Below are positions 56,737 to 64,000 of a stretch of DNA of 64,000 nucleotides, piece after piece (positions within the stretch are counted from its first letter, which is position 1; every line of letters begins with the position of its first letter). The stretch lies in assembly GCF_029931775.1 (NCBI RefSeq), contig NC_079332.1, positions 19,103,803 to 19,167,802 of the forward strand, written 5' to 3'. Source of the DNA: Euleptes europaea (lineage: Eukaryota; Chordata; Lepidosauria; Squamata; Sphaerodactylidae). The translations under genes and the position numbers were made by a program. A model generated the notes under the pieces. It was not told the DNA's origin. It saw only the letters and a list, made by a program, of their open reading frames with translations, and made no database searches.

Positions 56737-56822
56737 CAGGGCTGTTGAACATAAGGCCTGGCCTGACCATGTGTCATTTATGTCATGTCTGGCCCTCGTA
56801 ACTATTGAGTTCAACACCCCTG
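56737..56822 (+). mobile_element. 86-bp hAT miniature element, perfect 8-bp duplication
   Basis: The ends are CAGGGCTGTTGAACATAAGG and its inverted match GAGTTCAACACCCCTG. GTTTAGGG lies on both sides (56729-56736 and 56823-56830). Confidence 0.9.
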
Positions 56823-57049
56823 GTTTAGGGATCCCATGGAAACTGGCCCATGGGCCAAACACACAGGCCATCACTACCAACCACCACTCTTTCGCACCCA
56901 CCACACAGGGGCGCAGGTGTTTCCCACACTGCATTCGTCCGCCCCCAGCATGAACCAGGAGAGAGCTATTGTGGCGCCGTGGTTGGAGTGTCACTTTAAG
57001 AGCTGAGGGATGCCCCAGCCTTCACACCCCAGCACAGCCACAAAGTTGA

Positions 57050-57343
57050 GGAGCCAGCGTGGTACAGTGGTTAAGAGCAGTGATCTGGAGAACTGGGTTC
57101 GATTCCCCACTCCTCCACGAGTGGCGGACGCTAATCTGGTGGACCACGTTGGTTTCCCCACGCCGCCACACGAAGCCAGTGGGGTGACCTTGGGCTAGTC
57201 ACAGTTCTATTAAGAGCTCTCTCAGCCCCACCTACCTCCCTGGGTGTCTGTTGTGGGGAGGGGAAGGGAAGGTGATTGTAAGCCGGTTTGATTCTTCCTT
57301 AAGTGACAGAGAAAGTCAGCATATAAAAACCAATCTACTACTA
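57050..57343 (+). mobile_element. tRNA-headed SINE (type A), full
   Basis: GAGCCAGCGTGGTACAGTGG, GGGTTCGATTCCCC, and tail AGCATATAAAAACCAATC. Confidence 0.9.
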
Positions 57344-57592
57344 GAGGACCTTGTGTCAGTCACACTCTCTCAGCCTTGCCTACCTCACAGGGGTGTTGCA
57401 AAGATAAAACTGAAGCGGGGGGGAATCGTGTGTGCATCCTTGAATGGGGGAGGGATAAGACAGAAGCAGCTGGCAACAGAAACAAGACCACGGGGCAATC
57501 AAGAGACAGATTGGGAAACAAAGCAGCGGGGGGTGGTGGTGGTCCCGTACCCACTCTTTGAATGACTAAAGTCTTCTGTTTTTCTATTCCAG

Positions 57593-57785
57593 GTTCTGTT
57601 GTGCCGGTTGGCAATCGCTAAGGGAGATTTGCCTTCTAAACAGAGAATGTTATCAACTACCGACACTGCACACAGCCCACTAAAATAGCAGCGGAACACA
57701 GACCACACTAAGAGGGAGGCTCCAGAAATGCAAAACGGGGCACACCGAGATGTGGATGTCTCTAATAAAAAATGCTGTCGGCACG
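57593..57785 (+). other. Candidate non-coding last exon of TVP23A (3' UTR)
   Basis: A strong acceptor (CTTCTGTTTTTCTATTCCAG at 57573-57592) is followed by about 190 bases of non-repeat sequence and AATAAA. Together with the donor 10 bases after the stop codon (55098), this gives a plausible spliced 3' UTR. The short stop-to-junction distance would not invite nonsense-mediated decay. Inference only. Confidence 0.5.
57764..57769 (+). terminator. Candidate polyadenylation signal, TVP23A
   Basis: AATAAA followed by a G/T-rich stretch (GGGTTTACTGGTGAGG) about 35 bases later. Confidence 0.5.
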
Positions 57786-57829
57786 GTTCTCGGACTGGGT
57801 TTACTGGTGAGGAGGCTCACGTGAACACA

Positions 57830-58010
57830 TTAAGCCACCTTACACGGAATCAGACCTTTATGGTCCACTGAGATCAGCACTGAGGTTCCCCCAGGCCTCA
57901 GGCCGAAGTCTCTGACCCGGTCCTTTTGCCCCTGGAGATGCCAGGGATTGAACCGGGGACCTTCTGTGTGCCAAGCAGAAGCTCTTCCTCTGAGCTGTGG
58001 CCCCTCCCCA
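57830..58010 (-). mobile_element. tRNA-derived SINE (type B)
   Basis: Reverse copy: CACGGAATCAGACCTTTATG, GGGATTGAACCGGGGACC (box B complement) and AGCAGAAGCTCTTCCTCTGA (box A complement). Confidence 0.85.
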
Positions 58011-58071
58011 AGAGGATGGCTGCTAAGTCCAGTCTAGCTGTTCAGCCCCTCTGCCCCTCGGGAAGCTGCTG

Positions 58072-58597
58072 TAAGAACATAAGAAAGGCCCTGCTGAATC
58101 AGACCCAGGCCCATCAAGTCCAGCAGTCTGTTCACAGTGGCCAACCAGGGGCCTCCAGGAAGCCCACAAGCAAGACGGCTTCAGCAGCATTTATCCTTCC
58201 TGTGTTCTACAGCACCTGGTATAATAGGCATTCTCCTCTGATCCTGGAGAGAATAGGTATGTATCATGAATAGTATCCATTTTGACTAGTAGCTGTGGAT
58301 AGCCCTCTCCTCCATGAACATGTCTACTCCCCTCTGAAAGCCTTCCAATTTGGCAGCCATCCCCACATCCTGGGGCAGGGAGCTCCACAATTTAACTCTG
58401 TGTGGTATGAAGAAATACTTCGTCTCTTTGGAATCTCTCACCCTCCAGCTTCAGCAGATGACCCTGCGTTCTGGCATTATGAGAGAGGGAGAAAAGCTTC
58501 TCCCTGTCTGCTCTCTCCGTATCATGCATAATTTTATATACCTCTTAACCACCTCCTTTCCAAGCTAAACAGCCCTCAGTGTTTCAACCGCTCTTCA
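58072..58597 (-). mobile_element. CR1-like LINE 3' fragment, third subfamily
   Basis: TAAGAACATAAGAAAGGCCC, CAGACCCAGGCCCATCAAG, CTCCATGAACATGTCTACTC and ATACTTCGTCTCTTTGG. A longer copy of the family at 36473. Confidence 0.85.
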
Positions 58598-59090
58598 TAC
58601 TGTCTTGAGGAGGAGCATCTGCTGACTAGCTAGCTGAAGCGGCCAGTGGGGTGCCCAGAGGTCGGTGCTCAACAGACTTCATCTGGCACTGGGGGTGGGG
58701 TGGGGGGCAGCCGGGAGGTTATTTGGGACGTGGCTTCTCCAGCTGAGACCAGGGGAGTGCGAACACTTCCCTCTTCCTCCTCCCCTCTTTTCTGGTTCTT
58801 CTCATATTTACTTTCACTTCTCGTCCGGAGGGTGCAGCTCACATCGCAGCAGACACCCCAAGCCAAAGGGAGTCGAGCTGCAAGTGCAGCAACCCGGGCT
58901 GGGTGGGAGGGGCTGGGATCTCCCCCATCCCTGGACCATCCCACCTCCACAGCCTCTCGGTCCTCCCCTCCACCTGAGCGGCCCCTGCGGCACTCCAAGC
59001 CACAGCCAAAGACGTACTGCCTGGAGAGGGCACATGGCTCAGCGGTGCCAGCAGCGGGTATCAGGGCACCCACTGGTGGCGGAGCAGGAA
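58598..59090. other. TVP23A-NUBP1 spacer, GC-rich, no gene supported
   Basis: Frames up to about 170 codons are open on both strands, but they are Pro/Gly/Ser/Arg-rich and run into the adjoining CR1. I see no family match or splice-bounded exon. Confidence 0.5.
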
Positions 59091-59436
59091 ATATAGAGGA
59101 TGGTGCCGAGTTGTTTTCTGTTGCCCCAGAAGGTCGGAGCAGAACCAACACGTTGAAATTAAATTAAAAGAGCTTCCGTCTAGTAGGAAGAAATTTCTAA
59201 CCATTAGAGCGGTGCCTCAGTGGAACAGGCTTCCTCGGGAGGGGGTGAGCTCTCCTCCCCTGGAGGTTCTTAAGCAGAGGCTAGATGGCCATCAGCAATG
59301 CACATTCTATGACCTTAGGCAGATGATGAGAGGGAGGGCATCTTGGCCATCTTCTGGGCATGGAGTAGGGGTCACTGGGGGTGTGGGGAGGGGGAGGTAG
59401 TTGTGAATTTCCTGCATTGTGCAGGGATTGGACCAA
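59091..59436 (+). mobile_element. CR1 LINE 3' end
   Basis: GGATGGTGCCGAGTTG, AACAGGCTTCCTCGGGAGG, and GTAGTTGTGAATTTCCTGC. Confidence 0.9.
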
Positions 59437-59945
59437 AGAAGCCTGTTCCACTGAGGAACCGCTCTGTTAGAAAATTCTTCCTGTTATCTTGGGTGCTGTG
59501 GAACACAGGCAGGACAATGCTGCTGCAGTCTTGTTTGGGGGCTTCCTAGAGGCACCTGGTTGGCCACTGTGTGATCAGACTGCTGGACTTGATGGGCCTG
59601 GGTCTGATCCAGCAGGGCTTTTCTTACATTCTTATATCTAGAGGGAAACTCTTTGGATTTAATTTCAACCCGTTGGTTCTGGTCTGGCTTTCTGGGGCAA
59701 CAGAAAACAACTTGGCACCCTCCTCTCTATGACAGCCCTTCAAGTACTTGAAGATGGTTATCATATCCCCTCTCAGTCTTCTCCTTTTCAGGCTAAACAT
59801 ATCCAGCTCCTTCAACCTTTCCTCACGGGACTTGGTCTCCAGACCCCTCACCATCTTTGTTGCCCTCCACTAAACACGTTCCAGCTTGTCTACATCTTTC
59901 TTAAATTGGGGCGCACAAAACTGAACACAGTAGGTGAGGGTCTAC
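59437..59945 (-). mobile_element. CR1 LINE fragment with nested CR1-like insertion
   Basis: Minus-strand CR1 pieces 59437-59483 and about 59637-59945 belong together (the KNFLTER side, then [20 protein letters not shown]). They are separated by a third-subfamily 3' end. Confidence 0.85.
59484..59636 (+). mobile_element. CR1-like 3' end nested in CR1
   Basis: GGTGCTGTGGAACACAGGC, CTGCTGGACTTGATGGGCC and CTTTTCTTACATTCTTATA; plus orientation of the 36473/58072 family. Confidence 0.8.
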
Positions 59946-59995
59946 TGCAGCTGCTCAGAAACACACAAAAATTTCTGGACAGGCACATTGTAGTC

Positions 59996-60312
59996 GAGAG
60001 CCAGCTGGGTGTAGTGGTTAAGAGCGGTGGTTTGGAGCGGTGGAGTCTGATCTGGAGAACCGGGTTTGATTCCCCGCTCCTTCACATGAGTGGTGGAGGC
60101 TAATCTAGTGAACTCGATTTGTTTCCCCACTCCTACACACGAAGCCAGCTGGGTGACCTTGGACTATTCACTGCTCTCTCTGAACTCTCTCAGCCCCACC
60201 TACCTCACAGGGTGTCTGTTGTGGGGAGGGGAAGGGGAGGTGATTGTAAGCCGGTTTGATTCTCCCTTAAGTGGCAGAGCAAGTTGGCATATAAAAACCA
60301 ACTCTTCTTCTT
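59996..60312 (+). mobile_element. tRNA-headed SINE (type A), full
   Basis: GAGAGCCAGCTGGGTGTAGT head, GGGTTTGATTCCCC, and GGCATATAAAAACCAACTC tail. Confidence 0.9.
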
Positions 60313-60497
60313 CAAAACGCATGTTCAAATCGGTCCCTTTTGATGTTATCTCCGTTTGACAGTTTTCAATTAAGCAAGAAATAGACTGGACCAGCCAGTT
60401 TGCTCCTTGTGACAAAACAATGTCCGTGCAGAAGACTTTGGACACTTTGTGCTCTTAAGAACAACAAACCCGCCGGCTCAAACTGACACTCAGTACA

Positions 60498-60503
60498 TTT
60501 ATT
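60498..60503 (-). terminator. NUBP1 polyadenylation signal
   Basis: AATAAA on the minus strand, 54 bases after the NUBP1 stop codon. It predicts a very short 3' UTR and leaves about 2.7 kb to the candidate TVP23A 3' end. Confidence 0.7.
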
Positions 60504-60556
60504 TGCAAAATAAGACTCTGGATTATTCCTATGTATGCATTCCTATGCTGGTTTCT

Positions 60557-60609
60557 TTAAGGGTTTTGCTCTTCCTGGGGGCGGTTGTGGCTACAGCAGT
60601 CTTGGATTC
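60557..60609 (-). CDS. NUBP1: NUBP1 last coding exon
   Basis: A long pyrimidine tract with CCCACAG is the acceptor. The exon adds [17 protein letters not shown] (first residue split across the junction) and TAA at 60557-60559. Corresponds to the variable RIQEFC-type tail of mammalian NUBP1. Confidence 0.85.
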
Positions 60610-63183
60610 CTGTGGGAAAAGAAAAGAAGAGGATGAAAAACATAATGCAGCATACAAAGATGTTTTGAGGGCAGAGGCAGGAAATTAAAATGCACGCCCC
60701 TCTCCCTCCAGCTGAGCTCTGTGGCGAAGCAGAGACCTGAACCCCGCTCACTGTCGAACATACTTTGGATAATATCCCTGTAGGATAACGTTGCTGGAGA
60801 ATCTGGTATCTCAGAAAAGAACGAGCGTCCTGTGTCACAGCTTTTTCCTGGGAGAAAAGGAAGTCCACACAAATGAGACACCATGAAATATCAGTACTTC
60901 ATTTGTTCCACTCCCCTCACAAAGAATGTAGTCTGCAGGACTCGGGCAGATGCGAGCAATTTTTTTTGGTGCAAGTTAGATTTGGCTGCAACTTCAGTTT
61001 ATGCACAACAAATTCCAGGTTACCTATTTGAGGGTCCAGGGGCACTTTCCCCAGAAGAGGCACGTTTAACGCATGACACATGGACTCTGCGCCTCCGGTG
61101 GTCGGAGGGAATATCTGAGATTCTTTCTGCAGAACAAAAGACGACAGACAGCATGAAGCAAGATCAGAGGGGCCACACGCAAACCAGGAGAGCTCGGCTT
61201 TGACGTGCAATTCTGGAGGTGCCGGTCTTTCACTGCTCAGGACATGTGACAACCCAGGGCCTTCCCCCCCCTCGGTTCCGCTGGATGATTACTAGATTAC
61301 TTCCCATTGCTTCTTCTGGGGTTACATAGCCATGCCACTCCAATGCCCAGCCAGCCAGGAGTGGAATCTCAAAGGAGGACCCAAAGGGGAACACATGAAG
61401 CTGCCTCATACTGGGTCTGCCCTGGGTCCATCAAGGTCAGTCTTGTCTACTCAGGCTGGCAGCAGCTCCCAGGGTCCCAGGCAGAGGCCTTTCACATCAC
61501 CTGCTTGCCTAGTCCCTTTAACTGGAGATGCTGGGGATTGAACCTGGGACCTTCTGCATGCCAAGCAGATGCTCTACCACTGAGCCACGGCCCCTCCCCT
61601 TATTCTAAATAAAGCTGCCTTATACTGAATCAGACCTTTGGTTTATCAAGATCAGTCTTGTCTACTCAGACTGGCAGAGGCTCCCCAGGGTCCTAGGAGG
61701 AGGCCTTTCATATCACCTCCCACCTGGTCCTTACTGGAGATGCTGGGGATTGAACCTGGGACCTTCTGCCTGCCAAACAGAGCCCGACCCCTCCCCAAGG
61801 TACTGAGGCCAAAAACTTGTGTAGACCTGGCAAATGGACGCCAGGCCTCATAATCGAGCGGTGACCTTACTAAAGCAGAAAATGGAGTGAAATTCAGAGC
61901 TTATGTGGAAAATACGCCAAATTACTCTGCTAGCTGCTTGCACAGCAGGTGGGATAAATGTAGAAGAAATTATTTGGTATTCTTGTTATCTATCAAGAAC
62001 TGCCTTGAATATCCTGAAAAGTCTGTGTAGCAGATTAACAGAATCTGACAATTTGCTACAAACAGAGAAAGCTGCTATCTAAACTTTACTTCTGGTATCT
62101 GAAGAAGTGAGCTGTGGCTCACGAAAGCTCATACCCTACCAGAAATGTTGTTAGTCTTTAAGGTACTACTGGACTTTTGCTCTTTTAAACTTTACTGTTC
62201 ATAGTTAGTAAGAAATTTAGATGCCATAACTCTAATCAACCAAATTTGATGCATGAACATGGCCCGTTGCTGAGCTCAAACGTCCCTTTCACCTCCCTTT
62301 TTACTACTGATTTTCTTATTAAAGCATTTCTATCCCTCTTTTCCTTGGGGGTTAAGAGGCTCAAGCTCTCCTGATGTCTGAAATGCTCCGGTTCTCTGGG
62401 ACATAAAAATGCACAGCATGTTTGCCCCATAAATCAGGGTTCTGTACTGGATTACAAGGATTACAATTGTCACCAAAATCTAATTTAAAATGTTTCCCAA
62501 TGGCATTCACCACCACCCCAACCTTTTGATTTTCAATACAATCCTATGTAAACTTGGACCAGTCACACACTCTCAGCCCTGACCCTGGCTAGTATGTGGA
62601 CAGGAGACCTCCGAGGAATACCAGGGTCCTGACACAGGGGAAGGCAACCGCAAACCCCCTCTGAACATATCAGGGCATGAAAACCCTACAGGGTCGCCAT
62701 AAGTCAGTACTTGTGACTTGACGGCAAAACACACACTATGTAAATGCTGGACTCTCATAAAGCTACAGATTTCAGAACACACAGGTTACTGAAGGTTTGG
62801 ATAAACTTAGTAAAATTACATTTTCAAGAGAACTATAGTTAAACTGCAAATACAAGCCTTAGTAGGAGGCCAATAAATCAAGATAAGGAAATGTGAATAG
62901 GGTGATACCTATTGGCAACAAGCTTATTTCTTGCTGTTACAAAATCCTGCAATGGCAACTGAACTTTTCAACTGTCCTGTCTATGGAGGACATTCTTATT
63001 GACACAGGCTCATGTTCCGCCAAGACATGGTAAAAGCCACCGCAGGGTGTTCACAACGGATCGTCGCCTTACCTTGCATTTCGGACACACGAAGCCACTC
63101 ATATTTTCAACAACTCCGATTATTGGCAGCTTCACCTTACGGCAGAAATTAATCTCTTTCCGAACATCCTGAAGTGCCACTTC
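60557..63183 (-). CDS. NUBP1: NUBP1, last four coding exons (partial gene)
   Basis: NUBP1 (Nbp35 homologue) is the P-loop NTPase scaffold that, with NUBP2, builds [4Fe-4S] clusters for cytosolic and nuclear proteins. The visible exons on the minus strand are 63183-63073, 61126-61024, 60847-60764 and 60609-60557. All have AG/GT borders and compatible phases (0, 1, 2), and they give about 116 C-terminal residues. Key blocks: [33 protein letters not shown] (the CPxC cluster-binding motif), [22 protein letters not shown] and [12 protein letters not shown]. The nucleotide-binding P-loop exons lie beyond 64000. The gene is convergent with TVP23A, as in mammals. Confidence 0.93.
60764..60847 (-). 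CDS. NUBP1: NUBP1 penultimate coding exon
   Basis: [20 protein letters not shown] then LSYRDIIQ; donor CAAA|GTATGT. If this intron were retained, the frame would run on for about 57 more codons to 60591, giving a different C-terminus. Confidence 0.9.
61024..61126 (-). CDS. NUBP1: NUBP1 coding exon
   Basis: [34 protein letters not shown]; acceptor TTCTGCAG, donor ATAG|GTAACC, phase 1 at its end. Confidence 0.93.
61395..61600 (-). mobile_element. tRNA-derived SINE (type B), full
   Basis: GAAGCTGCCTCATACTGGG, GGGGATTGAACCTGGGACC (box B complement) and AGCAGATGCTCTACCACTGA (box A complement). Confidence 0.9.
61608..61800 (-). mobile_element. tRNA-derived SINE (type B)
   Basis: AAGCTGCCTTATACTGAATC to GGGGATTGAACCTGGGACC; directly after the previous copy. 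Confidence 0.88.
61801..62559. other. NUBP1 intron; one short repeat
   Basis: AT-richer unique sequence. At about 62095-62185 is the short repeat GTGGCTCACGAAAGCTCATA and CTTTAAGGTACTACTGGAC. No gene. Confidence 0.5.
62560..62738 (+). mobile_element. SINE with 5S-like part and BovB-type tail
   Basis: CCTGGCTAGTATGTGGACAG and GGAGACC resemble the 5S 3' half. GGCAACCGCAAACCCC and GGGTCGCCATAAGTCAG follow, then GTGACTTGACGGC. Confidence 0.75.
62739..63072. other. NUBP1 intron, no gene seen
   Basis: Unassigned sequence up to the exon's donor. Confidence 0.5.
63073..63183 (-). CDS. NUBP1: NUBP1 coding exon with CPxC motif
   Basis: 111 bases, phase 0 at both ends: [37 protein letters not shown]. 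The CPKC pair binds the bridging [4Fe-4S] cluster in Nbp35/NUBP1 proteins. Acceptor AAAACAG, donor CAAG|GTAAGG. Confidence 0.95.
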
Positions 63184-63290
63184 CTGTTTTAAAAAAGCAA
63201 CCGAATATTAATTCAAATATGTCCCGCTGGTTTGCTGATAACTGCCTTTGAATGGACTCCCGCATTCCAACACATTGAGTCATTTTGAAC

Positions 63291-63507
63291 ACATGAAGCT
63301 GGCTTAATACTGAATCAAACCGTCTGTCCATCAAGGTCAGTCTTGTCTACTCAGACTGGCAGTGGCTCTCCAGGGTCTCAGGCCAATAAAGGTCTTTCCC
63401 ATCACCTCCTGCCTGGTCCCTTTAACTGGAGAAGTCAGGGATGGAACCTGGGACCTTCTGCACGCCAAGCAGAGGCTCTACCACTGAGCCACGGCCCCAC
63501 CCCTCGC
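63291..63507 (-). mobile_element. tRNA-derived SINE (type B), full
   Basis: GAAGCTGGCTTAATACTGAA, TGGAACCTGGGACCTTCTGC and AGCAGAGGCTCTACCACTGA. Confidence 0.9.
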
Positions 63508-63589
63508 AACAGACTGGTAACAAGCAAAGAACGATTCCATCTAAACACCTGGAGAAGTAAAGCAACCCACTGCAACATTTTTGGGGCCT

Positions 63590-63680
63590 GGGTCCCCAAC
63601 CTTTTTGAGCCTGCGGGCACATTCTGAATTCTGGCATGGTGTGGTGGGCACGGCAACAAACGCTTACACAAGTCTTTACA
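63590..63680 (-). mobile_element. hAT-like miniature element, end piece
   Basis: CTGGGTCCCCAACCTTTTTG, then GAGCCTGCGGGCACATTC and GTGGGCACGGCAACAAA. This is the end of a hAT-type repeat, in reverse relative to the copy at 63805. Confidence 0.7.
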
Positions 63681-63804
63681 CTCCAACAAGACTCTCACTG
63701 CCCATTAAATAAAAGCAACACCAAGGCTTTACGCAACTGAACAACTGCAGTATGTTGGACCACGAGTTATAAACCTCAGGTCAGCATTTCAAACATTACC
63801 TAGG

Positions 63805-64000
63805 CCAGGGGCCCCAACGTGGTGCCCAGGTGTTTTTAGAAAGTGGGCGGGGCCTGGGGGACTTTCGCCCAACAAGGCTTCTGTTTGGCCCCTGGTGACT
63901 GGACTGGCTGTGCAAATGTTTCTGACTGTTGCTTTTGCAGCAGCTGCCATCCTGTGGCGGGCTGCCGTTTTGTTGCTGTGCCCACCATGATGTGTCAAAA
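63805..64000 (+). mobile_element. hAT-like miniature element, cut by the window end
   Basis: Starts CAGGGGCCCCAACGTGGTGC. It ends at the window edge in GTGCCCACCATGATGTGTCA, which is the reverse complement of the block seen at 63590-63680. Confidence 0.75.

Noticed and set aside
58646-59167. Open frames of 140-170 codons in the TVP23A-NUBP1 spacer
   Set aside because: GC-rich composition; the frames run into a CR1 tail and match no family.
60449-60688. 79-codon plus-strand frame with a hydrophobic stretch, opposite NUBP1
   Set aside because: It is antisense to the NUBP1 last exon and 3' UTR; the minus strand has splice sites, a conserved protein end and a polyadenylation signal.

Overview
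The window is vertebrate nuclear DNA, almost certainly from a squamate reptile. Pointers are the CR1 3' ends, BovB 3' ends, 5S-derived and tRNA-derived SINEs with BovB-like tails, and hAT miniature elements. A gecko is a reasonable guess from the repeat mix, but the sequence does not prove it. Most of the window is introns and repeats. Three host genes can be recognised from short, well-spliced exons.

Layout: 1-11929 is the intron after the first coding exon of CIITA (minus strand), with no second exon visible. 11930-12245 is that CARD-coding exon. 12246-18255 is the spacer between the divergent genes CIITA and TVP23A; its right end carries a tandem and nested cluster of one hAT-type miniature element and an RFX-type X-box beside TVP23A exon 1. 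18256-55087 is TVP23A (plus strand), seven coding exons that splice into a 210-residue Golgi membrane protein, with a probable extra 3' UTR exon at 57593. 60557-63183 holds the last four coding exons of NUBP1 (minus strand), convergent with TVP23A; the rest of NUBP1 lies beyond the window. The order CIITA (-), TVP23A (+), NUBP1 (-) is the mirror image of the mammalian block NUBP1-TVP23A-CIITA, so the synteny is old.

The most unusual object is in TVP23A intron 1: a 10.46-kb palindrome (25358-35821) of two nearly identical Ty3/gypsy chromovirus-like copies placed tail to tail. Both outer ends are 5' LTR starts and the pair is flanked by one 4-bp duplication, so it appears to have entered as one molecule. 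At its centre lies the exact end of an LTR joined into the integrase region of the other copy, which looks like integration of one cDNA into another before insertion in the genome. A second, older and broken relative (38778-45352) with a chromodomain sits in intron 2, with a 5-bp target duplication. In both, a stretch inside the LTR is complementary to the stretch just after the LTR, as expected of self-primed Tf1/sushi-type elements.

Other structure: a 2.1-kb element with roughly 210-bp inverted ends (272-2417), about 18 copies or pieces of the TAGGGTTGCC hAT miniature family (several nested with 8-bp duplications), two other hAT miniatures with perfect 8-bp duplications, a long hairpin at 36814-37070, and a tRNA-headed SINE family found with two different tails.
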